In this document: piece by piece, positions 8,588 to 17,533 of the stretch
How the letters are laid out: each line of letters starts with the position of its first letter
Numbering within the stretch: position 1 is the first letter of the stretch
NCBI RefSeq assembly: GCF_002929825.1
Contig: NZ_PJJN01000023.1
Coordinates: forward strand, 1-64,000
Direction: 5' to 3'
DNA length: 64,000 nucleotides
Source of the DNA: Cryobacterium sp. Y29
GTDB lineage: Bacteria > Actinomycetota > Actinomycetes > Actinomycetales > Microbacteriaceae
Notes under the pieces: generated by a model
What the model was told of the DNA's origin: nothing
What the model saw: the letters and a program-made list of their open reading frames with translations, nothing else
Databases searched by the model: none
Program-made: the position numbers and the translations under genes

Positions 8588-9393
8588 GCGCCATGTTCGC
8601 CCACGGCAGTCTGCGCCTCTACCTGCTGAGTCTGCTCGCCGAGCGGCCCCGACACGGCTATGAGCTGATCCAGGCACTGAGCGACCGGTTCGGCGGAACG
8701 TACAGCCCGAGCGCCGGCACGATCTATCCGCGGCTGGCCAAGTTCGAAGAGGAAGGACTCGTCACCAAGCAGACCGACGGCCGCAAGACCGTCTACGAGA
8801 TCACCGATGCCGGCCGCGCCGAACTGCTCGCCCGCGACGGAGAACTCGGAGCGATCGAAGACGAGGTGACCGACTCTGTGCGGCGCCTCGCCGACCAGGT
8901 GCGCACCGGCGTCAACTCCGCCATGAAAACCCTGCGCGCCGACCTCGCCTCGGCCGCGCGGGAGGCCCGCGATGCCACCAAGGCCGACCCGCGCGGCTAC
9001 GACGGCACAGCCGGTTCGTGGGATCCAGCGGGCTCGTCGACCTGGGAGCAACCCCGCCCGACGCCGACAGCCGCCGAAGAACCGCCGCCCGACACCTCGA
9101 GTGCCGACGCATCAGCTACCGACGCATCAGCTACCCCCGCATCGGCTACCCCCGCATCGGCTACCGAGACCTCGACTCACGACGCATCGAGTGCTTCGGC
9201 ATCGACTGCGCGCCACGACTCCACGCGCGCCCTGCGCGAGGCCGACATGGTTCTGAATGAGTTTCGGCAGCAGCTGCGCGCCGACCTGCGCACGCAGGCC
9301 TACCGGTCGACCCTGCCGCCCGACACCGTGTCGTCACTCCGCCGAAAGCTCGCCGACGTGCGCGCCAGCATCCTCGCCACCCTGCACCCGTAG
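8584..9393 (+). CDS. PadR family transcriptional regulator with long C-terminal extension
   Basis: 269 aa. The N-terminal winged helix (residues about 8-100) is classic PadR: GSLRLYLLSLLAERPRHGYE, then SAGTIYPRLAKFEEEGLV. The rest is a PadR-C-like helix, a Pro/Ser/Thr/Ala-rich linker with a four-fold 15-bp repeat, and a final helical segment. ATG 8584 overlaps the DUF4097 stop, so the two are translationally coupled. It likely represses its own operon through the dyad at 7553-7590. PadR proteins are usually 110-180 aa, so the linker is unusual. Confidence 0.9.
   Translation: MSAMFAHGSLRLYLLSLLAERPRHGYELIQALSDRFGGTYSPSAGTIYPRLAKFEEEGLVTKQTDGRKTVYEITDAGRAELLARDGELGAIEDEVTDSVRRLADQVRTGVNSAMKTLRADLASAAREARDATKADPRGYDGTAGSWDPAGSSTWEQPRPTPTAAEEPPPDTSSADASATDASATPASATPASATETSTHDASSASASTARHDSTRALREADMVLNEFRQQLRADLRTQAYRSTLPPDTVSSLRRKLADVRASILATLHP
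9106..9165 (+). repeat. 15-bp imperfect tandem repeat, 4 copies, in the PadR gene
   Basis: Two copies of GACGCATCAGCTACC followed by two of CCCGCATCGGCTACC encode (D/P)ASAT in the low-complexity linker. Confidence 0.9.
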
Positions 9394-9417
9394 CCCGGCA
9401 CGGCCTGGTCGTAAGGC

Positions 9418-9480
9418 CGGTAATTTTCGCGACACGCCGTTTCTTTAGGCCGCGAAGAACAGCGTGTCGAAATTTTGCCG
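9418..9480. other. Extended inverted repeat upstream of the KimA-like gene
   Basis: The left half GCGACACGCCGTTTCTT and right half AAGAACAGCGTGTCGAAA mirror each other with small bulges around a short loop (about 9444-9453). It may be the terminator of the PadR operon, a regulator site for the permease, or both. There is no long T-run on either strand. Confidence 0.5.
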
Positions 9481-9501
9481 GGTGTACATCGGCCGATCGA
9501 T

Positions 9502-9529
9502 TTGACACGGAACCGGGTAGGTGTAATGT
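9502..9529 (+). promoter_or_regulatory. Candidate promoter for the KimA-like gene
   Basis: TTGACA (9502-9507) and TAATGT (9524-9529) with a 16-nt spacer. If used, transcription would begin near GTG 9538, giving a leaderless message and excluding ATG 9526 as the start. Confidence 0.5.
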
Positions 9530-11667
9530 CTACCCTCGTGACACCCGAGGCGAATGCCCCCGTACCAGAGAACCGATCACCCAAGCGGTGGATCATCGGC
9601 GATCCGCTCCCCACCGAGCATTTGGACGGCCAACTGCTGCCCAAACACCTCGCCCTGCCTATCTTTGCGAGCGACCCGCTGTCGAGCGTGGCGTACGCGC
9701 CGCAAGAACTCCTCATGATCCTGACCCTCGGTGGGCTCGCATTCCTGAGCTTCGCGCCGTGGGTCGCCGCGGTCGTCGTCGTGCTGCTCGTCGTTGTCGT
9801 CGCGTCCTACCGCCAGCTGATCAAGGCGTACCCATCAGGCGGCGGCGACTACGAGGTCGCCCACAAGAATCTGGGTGAGAAAGCCGGTTTGGTCGTCGCA
9901 TCCGCCCTGCTGGTCGACTACGTCATGACCGTGGTCGTGTCGGTCGCGAGCGGCGTGGACAACATCATCTCGGCAATACCCGCGCTGGCCCCCTTGCGCG
10001 TCGAACTCGCCGTCGTGTTCATCATCCTGCTCGCGGCAGCCAACCTGCGCGGCGTTCGGGAGTCGAGCAAGGCCTTCGCCGTGCCGACCTACCTGTTCAT
10101 CGGCAGCGTGTTGCTCATGATCATCGTCGGCCTGGTTCGCGCACTGCTCGGCGATGCACCGGTGGCCGAGTCCGCTGGCTATGACGTGCAGGGCGAGAAC
10201 CTCGCGCAGGCCGCTTTCATCTTGCTGCTGCTGCGCTCCTTCGCGAGCGGATGCTCCGCTCTGACGGGCGTGGAAGCGATCGCCAATGGGGTGCCAGCGT
10301 TCAAACACCCCAAGGTCAAAAACGCCCAGCGCACGCTCACCCTCATGGGCGGCATCGCCATCGTACTGTTCGTCGGGCTGACCACCCTCGCCCTCATCTC
10401 CCAGGTGCACTACGCAGAACGTGCCTGCGACCTGATCGGCTGGGCCGAGTGCGCCACAGCTCCGCAGCGCAGCCTGATCGCGCAGGTCGCCGCGGCAACG
10501 TTCGGCGACTACTCCATCATGTTCTTCGTGCTGCAGGCAGCCACAGCGGCCGTGCTCTTGCTCGCTGCGAACACGGCTTTCAACGGCTTCCCACTGCTCG
10601 GATCGGTGCTTGCCCGCGACTCCTACGCACCCAAGTCGCTGAGCACCCGCGGCGACCGGCTCATCTACTCCAACGGTGTCGTTCTACTGGCCCTGGCCGC
10701 CGTGGCGATCATGGTCGTCTACCAGGCCAACCTCACCGTGCTGATCCAGCTCTATATCATCGGCGTGTTCGTGTCGTTCACGCTCGGCCAGACCGGCATG
10801 GTGCGACACTGGCTGAAACTGCTGGGGAAGAATCCGCCGAACCGGGCCTCGATCATTCTGAGTTTGTCGATCAACGGTTTTGGCGCGGCACTGACCGGCG
10901 TCGTGCTCATCGTCGTCACCGTGACAAAATTCACGCACGGCGCGTGGCTGGTGTTCGTGATGATGCCGGTGCTGTTCTTTCTCATGATGGGCGTCAACCG
11001 CTATTACCGCGATGTCGCGAAGGAGATCGAAGTCGACCCGATCACGACCTTCGGCTCGCAGGGCGATCATGCAATCGTGCTCGTGGGCAAAATGCAGAAG
11101 CCCGTTCTGAAGGCCCTCGATTACGCCATCGCGGCGCGGCATGTCAGCTTAGAAGCGGTGCATGTCTCCATTGACACCGCCGAGACCAAGGAACTCAAAC
11201 GTGCCTGGGTCAAGCAGAATATCCAGGTGCCGTTGCGCATCGTCGCCTCGCCTTACCGCGACATCAGCTGGCCACTGATCAACTACATCAAGGAGCGTCG
11301 CCAGGATCACGGTTCCGAGGTCATCACCGTGTACACACCGATCTACATCGTCGGGCACTGGTGGGAAGGCCTGCTGCACAACCACAAGGCGCGCCGGCTG
11401 CGTCAGAAGCTCATGCTGGTGCACGGTGTCACGATTGCCCTCGTGCCGTGGCTGCTCGACTCCTCCGAGCTCATCTACGGCCGCCGCTCCCGCCCGATCC
11501 CCGGTCAGGACCGTCGCGGCGAGCCCGTGCGCTCCCGGCCGGTGTCGCGCCGGCCGCTCGCTCCACCCACGGGATCGGCCGAGACCGCGACGAAGTCGAG
11601 CCCGATCGTCGGAACCGTTCCGTCGCAGTCGCGACCGTCGACATCCCGTCGCCGCAAGCGCAAGTAG
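9526..11667 (+). CDS. APC-superfamily permease, KimA-like potassium transporter
   Basis: About 713 aa. The N-terminal 12-TM APC core begins with LPIFASDPLSSVAYAPQE, the signature seen in KimA (YdaO), a K+/H+ symporter gated by c-di-AMP in Firmicutes. A cytoplasmic USP-like domain follows (about 11050-11450, with DHAIVLVGKMQKP), then a basic Pro/Ser/Arg tail. The start is uncertain: ATG 9526 lies inside a good -10 box, so GTG 9538 on a leaderless transcript is an equal candidate. Function is inferred from family only; a general amino-acid permease is less likely. It converges with the oxidoreductase gene, 36 nt apart. Confidence 0.75.
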   Translation: MSTLVTPEANAPVPENRSPKRWIIGDPLPTEHLDGQLLPKHLALPIFASDPLSSVAYAPQELLMILTLGGLAFLSFAPWVAAVVVVLLVVVVASYRQLIKAYPSGGGDYEVAHKNLGEKAGLVVASALLVDYVMTVVVSVASGVDNIISAIPALAPLRVELAVVFIILLAAANLRGVRESSKAFAVPTYLFIGSVLLMIIVGLVRALLGDAPVAESAGYDVQGENLAQAAFILLLLRSFASGCSALTGVEAIANGVPAFKHPKVKNAQRTLTLMGGIAIVLFVGLTTLALISQVHYAERACDLIGWAECATAPQRSLIAQVAAATFGDYSIMFFVLQAATAAVLLLAANTAFNGFPLLGSVLARDSYAPKSLSTRGDRLIYSNGVVLLALAAVAIMVVYQANLTVLIQLYIIGVFVSFTLGQTGMVRHWLKLLGKNPPNRASIILSLSINGFGAALTGVVLIVVTVTKFTHGAWLVFVMMPVLFFLMMGVNRYYRDVAKEIEVDPITTFGSQGDHAIVLVGKMQKPVLKALDYAIAARHVSLEAVHVSIDTAETKELKRAWVKQNIQVPLRIVASPYRDISWPLINYIKERRQDHGSEVITVYTPIYIVGHWWEGLLHNHKARRLRQKLMLVHGVTIALVPWLLDSSELIYGRRSRPIPGQDRRGEPVRSRPVSRRPLAPPTGSAETATKSSPIVGTVPSQSRPSTSRRRKRK

Positions 11668-11703
11668 CAGCGTCACCGCTTCAGCAGCGCGGTGGGCGTC
11701 GGG

Positions 11704-12789
11704 CTACAACCTGGCCATGATTTGCCGGGCGATGATGCGACCGGCCCGGTTGGCGCCGACGGTACTCGCCTGCGGGCCGTAACCGGCGAAGAAGATGCGC
11801 GGGTCAGTCCAGGACGCACCGGAAGTAACCGAGACGCCACCGGCCTTCTCACGCAACTTGAGCGGGGCCAGGTGTCGCAGCTCCGGGCGAAAACCGGATG
11901 CCCAAACGATCGCGTCGGCCTCGGTGAAGGTTCCATCACTCCACCGCACGCCGGTCGGCTCAATGCTCGAAAACATCGGACGAGCCACGAGCAGGCCCCG
12001 GTCGATGCCGGCCGCGATGCGGCGCGTGACCGGCACACCGGCACCGCTGACAATGCTCGGGAGGGCTTTGCCAGCCCGGGCCGCGCGATCCTGCGACATC
12101 ACGGCCGCCACAGCGGTCACCTCCGCAAGCTCGTCGGTGTGACTGAAATCGATCGGACGACGTGCGACCCAGGTCAACTCGCTCGCCACCCCTTCGAGCT
12201 CGAGCAGGAAACCGATCGCCGAGGTACCGCCGCCGACGACGATCACCCGCTGACCCTCGAATTCCTCGCTCGAGACGTAGGTCGCCGTGTGCACCTGCGT
12301 ACCCTCAAAGGTGCTCGCTCCGGGGTAGTGCGGCACGAACGGCGCGCCCCAGGTGCCGGTCGCGTTGACGATCATGCGTGCGTCGGTTTTCTGGTCACCG
12401 AACACCGGGGAACTCGTGGCCACGACCAGGTTCGACTGCATCGGAACCACGCTGGTCACGCTCACCGGCCGCACCACGTTCAGCTCGAAGTGCCGCTCGT
12501 AGTCGCGGTAGTAGTCGCTGACGACGTCGCGGGCTGGCACGGTGTGGTCGGCCGTGTCAAAGCTCAGGCCGAGTTCTTTCATGCCGGGAAGATCGTTGAC
12601 ACGGTGTGCCGACCCGAGCTGCAGGGCCTGCCAGCGGTGCTGCCAGGCGCCGCCGGTGCTCGGGCCCCGGTCGAAGATAATGAAATCGCGGCCGGCCACC
12701 AGCTCAAACCGACGCAGGTAGAAGCCAACGGACAGCCCGGCCTGGCCGGCGCCGATGATGACGATGGGCACGCTGACGTTGCCCGTCAT
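11704..12789 (-). CDS. FAD/NAD(P)-dependent flavin monooxygenase-like oxidoreductase (CzcO-like)
   Basis: 361 aa. The FAD-binding Rossmann motif is at the N-terminus (GAGQAG, residues about 13-18). A second nucleotide-binding motif, VVVGGGTSAIG, lies near residue 175, as in flavin monooxygenases and the CzcO group often annotated as linked to K+ transport. GGAWQHRWQALQL and the late WASGF motif near residue 315 support this. Reaction and substrate unknown. Its convergence with a K+ permease is suggestive only. Confidence 0.8.
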   Translation of the reverse strand: MTGNVSVPIVIIGAGQAGLSVGFYLRRFELVAGRDFIIFDRGPSTGGAWQHRWQALQLGSAHRVNDLPGMKELGLSFDTADHTVPARDVVSDYYRDYERHFELNVVRPVSVTSVVPMQSNLVVATSSPVFGDQKTDARMIVNATGTWGAPFVPHYPGASTFEGTQVHTATYVSSEEFEGQRVIVVGGGTSAIGFLLELEGVASELTWVARRPIDFSHTDELAEVTAVAAVMSQDRAARAGKALPSIVSGAGVPVTRRIAAGIDRGLLVARPMFSSIEPTGVRWSDGTFTEADAIVWASGFRPELRHLAPLKLREKAGGVSVTSGASWTDPRIFFAGYGPQASTVGANRAGRIIARQIMARL

Positions 12790-12941
12790 GTCACCCCATT
12801 CCTACGGATTAGCCGTGCGAACGGCGTCCGCGGGACACAAGGCCCATCATGCTAAACTAAACTCTAGTTTTTACACATTCCGTTCGGCAAATCCCGAGGG
12901 TCTCGCGACCTGCTCGGCCAGGCATCGTAAGGGGGTCACGC

Positions 12942-13235
12942 ATGGGGCGCGGCCGTCAAAAAGCAAAGCACACCAAGGTAGCTCGGGAGTTGAAGTACTT
13001 CAGCCCGGATACCAACTACAACGCGCTCGAACGCGAGCTGACCGGGCATCCATCCGATCCTCGCCTCGACGAAGACCTCGCCAAGTGGCCCGAGTACGAA
13101 GCGGACAAGGCCAAGAGTGCGGCCGGTGACGGCGCCACGGATTCGTCGCATTCCACGGACGACGACGACGATCCCAACGACGATGACCGTTACGTGGACC
13201 ACTACGCGCCCGAAGACGAGCAGAAGCGCGCCTAG
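12942..13235 (+). CDS. DUF3073 domain-containing protein
   Basis: 97 aa, very hydrophilic. The N-terminus MGRGRQKAKHTKVARELKY and the SPDTNYNALERELTG stretch are the DUF3073 signature. The acidic tail is Asp-rich (DDDDDPNDDDR). ATG 12942 follows AGGGGG at 12931. The family is nearly restricted to actinobacteria and is often beside purM, as here. Function unknown. Confidence 0.92.
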   Translation: MGRGRQKAKHTKVARELKYFSPDTNYNALERELTGHPSDPRLDEDLAKWPEYEADKAKSAAGDGATDSSHSTDDDDDPNDDDRYVDHYAPEDEQKRA

Positions 13236-13356
13236 TCCGCAACGGCGGGCGGCGACACCCGTTTGCCTCTAGCGCGCTGCATTAAGTACGGTCGGCGTCT
13301 CATTCCGCGCCGCCCGTGCTGCCGAAAGCGGTCGCGCCCTCGGCGGTTGAGCTGCG

Positions 13357-14478
13357 CTAGTTCGCGTAAGTCCCGACGAGGCGCACTGCGCCGCCGTTGA
13401 CGCCCTTGGCACCCTGCTCGAACCCGGTTAGGTCGTGCGCAGCGCGCGAGACGCGGCCGGTGACCCAGGCGGGAATTCCGCTCGTAGCCAGGCGGGCGAT
13501 GACGGATGAGGCAGATGCCGCATCCACGACGGCGAACATACCCACTCCGAGGTTCCAGGTTCCCTCCGCGCTTTCCAGCGTGGACCCGGCCATGTCGCCA
13601 AGCACCCGAAACACCGGTGCCGGCGACCAGGTGGACCGGTCCACCTCGACCCACGACCCGACGGGTAACACTCGGGCGAGGTTTGCAGCGATGCCGCCGC
13701 CGGTGACGTGGCTGAGCGAGTGGATGGCGCCGGCCAGCGCGGGCTCATCGAGCACGTCGAGCAGGGGGCCGGTGTACAGTCGGGTCGGCTCCAGTAGGAC
13801 CTCGCCGACCATGCCGCCCAGTTCAGCCGACATGTCGGTGTAGCCGATGCCGCGTTGCGCCAGGATGTGGCGCACGAGCGAGTAGCCGTTGGAATGCAGG
13901 CCACTGGAGGCCAGCGCGATGACCACGTCACCGGAGAGCACCTTCTCGGCGCCGAGCACCTGGTCGGCCTCGACCACGCCGGTGGCCGCGCCGGCCACGT
14001 CGTAGTCCTCCGGGCCGAGCAGACCGGGATGTTCGGCGGTTTCACCACCGACGAGAGCGGTTCCGGTCTCGGAGCAGGCGCGGGCGATGCCGGCCACAAT
14101 CGTGGCGATGCGCTCGGGCACAACCTTGCCGCAGGCGATGTAGTCGGTCATGAACAGCGGGCGGGCACCGACGACGATGATGTCGTCGACGACCATGCCG
14201 ACCAGGTCTTGGCCGATGGTGTCGTGCTTGTCGATCGCCTGGGCGATGGCGACCTTAGTGCCGACACCATCCGTCGATGTGGCCAGCAGTGGCTGCCGAA
14301 ATTTGGTGAGGAACGAGACGTCGAACAAGCCAGCGAAGCCGCCGACACCGCCCCAGACCTCGGGGCCGTGGGTCTTGGAGACGGCCGACTTCATAAGCTC
14401 AACGGCAAGGTCACCGGCCCGGGTATCGACTCCGGCTGCTGCATAGCTCGCGTTGGTCGAAGTGCTGGAGTTGCTCAT
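13357..14478 (-). CDS. purM: Phosphoribosylformylglycinamidine cyclo-ligase
   Basis: AIR synthase, fifth step of purine synthesis: FGAM + ATP to AIR. 373 aa, normal length. Signatures in order: YAAAGVD near residue 12, GGFAGLFD, TDGVGTKVAIAQ, ALVGGETAEHPG and SHVTGGGIAANLARVLP. The start overlaps the purF stop by 4 nt (ATGA), so PurF and PurM are translationally coupled and come from one transcript with the small membrane protein upstream. Confidence 0.97.
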   Translation of the reverse strand: MSNSSTSTNASYAAAGVDTRAGDLAVELMKSAVSKTHGPEVWGGVGGFAGLFDVSFLTKFRQPLLATSTDGVGTKVAIAQAIDKHDTIGQDLVGMVVDDIIVVGARPLFMTDYIACGKVVPERIATIVAGIARACSETGTALVGGETAEHPGLLGPEDYDVAGAATGVVEADQVLGAEKVLSGDVVIALASSGLHSNGYSLVRHILAQRGIGYTDMSAELGGMVGEVLLEPTRLYTGPLLDVLDEPALAGAIHSLSHVTGGGIAANLARVLPVGSWVEVDRSTWSPAPVFRVLGDMAGSTLESAEGTWNLGVGMFAVVDAASASSVIARLATSGIPAWVTGRVSRAAHDLTGFEQGAKGVNGGAVRLVGTYAN

Positions 14479-16064
14479 TCTGGTCTTCCCGGGTCACCGA
14501 ACGGTACTTGGCCCAATCGCGCAAGGGCTTCTTCTTTACGAACGGAGGGCGCCATCACGGCTTCCAGCTCCGAATCCGGGCCGGGGTCGCATCCGTTGGA
14601 GACGGCAGGCCGCTCCAGCAGATTCTTGCCGAGGTGCTGCGCTTCCGGCAATGCGATCGGGTAGATGCCCGTGAAGCAGGCCGTGCAGAGGCGTTCGCGC
14701 GGCTGTTCGGTGGCTTCGATCATGCCATCTTCGGAGAGGTATCCGAGGCTATCGGCGCCGATCGACTGGCGCACTTCGTCAATCTCGAGACCGGTCGCGA
14801 CGAGTTCAGCTCGGCTGGCGAAGTCGATTCCGTAGAAGCACGGCCAGGTGATCGGCGGGCTCGAGATGCGCACGTGCACCTCGGCGGCGCCGGCCTCGCG
14901 CAGCATGCTCACGAGAGCGCGTTGCGTGTTGCCGCGCACGATCGAGTCATCGACCACGATGAGTCGTTTGCCCTTGATGACGTTCTTGAGCGGGTTCAAC
15001 TTCAAGCGGATACCGCGCTGTCGGATGGTTTGCGACGGCGCGATGAAGGTGCGACCGACGTATGAGTTCTTGACCAGGCCCTGGCCGAACGGAATGCGCG
15101 ACGCCTGCGCGTAGCCGATAGCCGCCGGGGTACCGGATTCCGGAGTGGGAATAACGAGGTCGGCCTCGACCGGGTGCTCGGCGGCGAGCCGGCGCCCCAT
15201 CTCGACCCGGGCCTCGTGCACGCCGCGACCCGCAATGGTGGTGTCGGGGCGGGCGAGGTAGACGTATTCGAAGACGCAGCCCTTGGGCTCGGCCTTCGCG
15301 AATCGTTGTGTGCGCAGCCCGTTCTCGTCGATGGTGATGAGCTCACCCGGCTCGACCTCGCGCACGAAGCTGGCACCGACGATGTCGAGGGCTGCGGTCT
15401 CAGAGGCGACGACCCAGCCGCGTTCGAGGCGTCCGAGCACCAGTGGCCGCACGCCCTGCGGGTCGCGGGCCGCATAGAGCGTCGTTTCGTCCATGAACAC
15501 GAGGCAGTAGGCGCCGCGGAGGCGCGGCAACACTTCTAGCGCAGTGGCTTCGAGGGTGTGATCGAGATCGCCGGTGAGCAGGGCGGTGATCACTGCGGTG
15601 TCGGTGGTGTTACCGCGGGCGAGTTCGCCATCAACCTGCGGATACCGTTCGCGCACGAGCTGCAGCAGCTCGGCGGTGTTGGTGAGGTTGCCGTTGTGGC
15701 CGAGGGCCACCGTTCCGCTCGAGGTGCGGCCGAGGGTCGGCTGGGCGTTCTGCCAACTCGATGAACCCGTCGTGGAATACCGGGTGTGCCCGACGGCGAT
15801 GTGCCCGAGCAGGGTACTCAGCGAGGCCTCGTTGAAGACCTGCGAGACGAGTCCCATGTCTTTGTAGATGAGGATCTTGCTGCCGTCGCTCGTCGCGATT
15901 CCAGCCGATTCCTGACCTCGATGTTGCAGCGCATACAGCCCGAAGTAGCTGAGTTTGGCTACCTCTTCGCCGGGAGCCCAGACACCGAAGACGCCGCACG
16001 CGTCTTGCGGGCCCTTTTCGCCTGGAAGAAGATCGTGATTTAACAGTCCGTCGCCACCAGGCAA
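14475..16064 (-). CDS. purF: Amidophosphoribosyltransferase
   Basis: First committed step of purine synthesis: PRPP + Gln to phosphoribosylamine. 529 aa. A short propeptide ends before the catalytic cysteine (DACGVFG), as in the B. subtilis type. The glutaminase domain has LQHRGQESAGI and GHTRYSTTG. The phosphoribosyltransferase domain has the PRPP loop VVDDSIVRG. The C-terminal Cys-containing ERLCTACFTGIYP fits the Fe-S class. Start TTG 16064 is preceded by AAAGAGG, 12 nt after the upstream stop. Probably feedback-inhibited by nucleotides, as in the family. Confidence 0.97.
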   Translation of the reverse strand: MPGGDGLLNHDLLPGEKGPQDACGVFGVWAPGEEVAKLSYFGLYALQHRGQESAGIATSDGSKILIYKDMGLVSQVFNEASLSTLLGHIAVGHTRYSTTGSSSWQNAQPTLGRTSSGTVALGHNGNLTNTAELLQLVRERYPQVDGELARGNTTDTAVITALLTGDLDHTLEATALEVLPRLRGAYCLVFMDETTLYAARDPQGVRPLVLGRLERGWVVASETAALDIVGASFVREVEPGELITIDENGLRTQRFAKAEPKGCVFEYVYLARPDTTIAGRGVHEARVEMGRRLAAEHPVEADLVIPTPESGTPAAIGYAQASRIPFGQGLVKNSYVGRTFIAPSQTIRQRGIRLKLNPLKNVIKGKRLIVVDDSIVRGNTQRALVSMLREAGAAEVHVRISSPPITWPCFYGIDFASRAELVATGLEIDEVRQSIGADSLGYLSEDGMIEATEQPRERLCTACFTGIYPIALPEAQHLGKNLLERPAVSNGCDPGPDSELEAVMAPSVRKEEALARLGQVPFGDPGRPE

Positions 16065-16076
16065 GCCGCAGCCTCT

Positions 16077-16526
16077 TTACTTCTCGTTGAACGCTTGGAA
16101 ATCATCGTTGGGAGTGCCGGAGCCAGGCTCAGCGGTACGCAGTTCGTTGGTACGTGCTTCGTTCGCCCCCAGTCTATCGGCGACGACGGACACGTGCGCT
16201 CGACCGATGATCCGGTCGATGATGAGGGCCACGACCGCGCCCAGCGTCGTGCCGACGGCGAGACCGCCGAGCAGCAGGAAACCGAAAATTTGCACCCGGT
16301 CGTACTCGTTGTTCTCGGGAAAGGAGATCGTGAGGATAAGGGCGAGCAGTACGCCGACGATGGCGCCGAGCAGCATGAAATTGCGGTACCGCGGCGCCCG
16401 ATGCACGGTCACGGTCGTGTCCCCGAGTACGGTCTCACTCGCTGTCGCACTGTCGGTCGCACTGTCGGTCGCACTGTCGGCGACGGTGTCGTTCGACGGG
16501 TCTTGGGGCTGCTCGGTGGAACTCAC
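16077..16526 (-). CDS. Small membrane protein, first gene of the purF-purM operon
   Basis: 149 aa. The N-terminal acidic low-complexity part contains a (D)SAT repeat. Two membrane segments follow (residues about 50-70 and 80-105), then a cytoplasmic tail. Similar two-TM proteins sit upstream of purF in related actinobacteria and are sometimes labelled as Trk-related without support. It ends 12 nt before the purF start, so it is co-transcribed. Function unknown. Confidence 0.75.
   Translation of the reverse strand: MSSTEQPQDPSNDTVADSATDSATDSATASETVLGDTTVTVHRAPRYRNFMLLGAIVGVLLALILTISFPENNEYDRVQIFGFLLLGGLAVGTTLGAVVALIIDRIIGRAHVSVVADRLGANEARTNELRTAEPGSGTPNDDFQAFNEK
16444..16479 (-). repeat. 12-bp tandem repeat, 3 copies
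   Basis: Three copies of GTCGCACTGTCG encode the DSAT repeat in the N-terminus of the small membrane protein on the minus strand. Confidence 0.9.
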
Positions 16527-16564
16527 CCACGTATTGTCCCATGGACAGATGGGAGACTGACTCT

Positions 16565-17482
16565 ATGAACACGATTGCGGTACTCGGAAGCGCCAATATG
16601 GATCTCGTCGTGCGCCAGGCGCGCCTCCCCCTGCCCGGTGAGACGATCTTCGGGGCCGGTTTCAGCACGGTCCCGGGCGGCAAGGGACTGAATCAGGCGG
16701 TTGCCGCCGCTCGACTCGGCGCGGACGTGACCTTTCTGGGAGCGGTGGGAGCGGATGCCTATGGAACCGAGCTGCGCGCGCTGCTGGAGAGCGAGGGCAT
16801 CCGTTCTACCGAACTCGCCACAGCGGATGCCCCCACCGGAACCGCCCACATCTCCGTCGTGGACAGCGGCGAGAATTCCATCGTCGTGGTGTCGGGCGCC
16901 AACGCCACCGTCACCACCCTGAGTGTGGAGCAGCGCGCGGTCGTTGCCGATTCGTCGTTTCTAGTCATGCAGTGCGAGCTGCCGACCCGGGTACTGGTCG
17001 AGGGACTCGCGCTCGCTCGCTCGGCCGGTCTGTTCACGGTGCTGACCCCAGCGCCGGTGGTGCCGCTGCCGCCCGGCTTTCTCGCCTCGGTCGACCTCGT
17101 CGTGCCCAACCAGGGTGAAGCCGCCGAACTCACCGGGGAGAGCGACCCGGTTCGTGCGGCGGAGGTGCTCAGCGCCGGCGGCACCTGGGCGATCGTGACC
17201 CTGGGTTCGGAAGGATCGGTCGTGGCCTTCGACGGCGAAGCCCTGGGCCTCGCCCCGGCTCGCCCGGTGACAGCGATCGATACCACCGCGGCGGGCGATA
17301 CCTTCGTCGGCGCCCTCGTGGCGCGCCTGGCGGTGGGTTACGTGCGCGGCACCGCTGTCACGCCCGATCAGATGATCGAGGGCGTGCGCTACGCCACGGT
17401 CGCGTCCTCGATCGCGGTGACCCGAGTCGGGGCCACCACCTCGATGCCCGCCCAAGCCGAGGTTGACGCAATCCTCCGCTAG
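16565..17482 (+). CDS. Ribokinase-like PfkB family carbohydrate kinase
   Basis: About 305 aa. MNTIAVLGSANMDLVV at the N-terminus, PGGKGLNQAVAAARLG (substrate-binding signature 1) and the C-terminal DTTAAGDTFVGAL (signature 2, anion hole and catalytic Asp) identify PfkB and point to ribokinase: D-ribose + ATP to ribose-5-phosphate. ATG 16565 is preceded by GGGAGA at 16551; the in-frame upstream ATG at 16541 lacks a ribosome site. No ribose ABC transporter is nearby. Its location among purine genes could reflect nucleoside ribose salvage into PRPP (inference). Confidence 0.88.
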   Translation: MNTIAVLGSANMDLVVRQARLPLPGETIFGAGFSTVPGGKGLNQAVAAARLGADVTFLGAVGADAYGTELRALLESEGIRSTELATADAPTGTAHISVVDSGENSIVVVSGANATVTTLSVEQRAVVADSSFLVMQCELPTRVLVEGLALARSAGLFTVLTPAPVVPLPPGFLASVDLVVPNQGEAAELTGESDPVRAAEVLSAGGTWAIVTLGSEGSVVAFDGEALGLAPARPVTAIDTTAAGDTFVGALVARLAVGYVRGTAVTPDQMIEGVRYATVASSIAVTRVGATTSMPAQAEVDAILR

Positions 17483-17498
17483 CGCTCGAGCGCACAAC

Positions 17499-17533
17499 AA
17501 AGACCCGATTGGGTAGCTCTACCGGGCTCTTTT
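17499..17533 (+). terminator. Rho-independent terminator after the ribokinase gene
   Basis: AAAGACCCG (17499-17507) pairs with CGGGCTCTTT (17523-17532) with one bulge and runs into TTTT. Confidence 0.75.

Noticed and set aside
9394..9525. c-di-AMP (ydaO) riboswitch before the KimA-like gene
   Set aside because: Only about 130 bases are available and the required conserved core was not seen; the inverted repeat is a simple hairpin.
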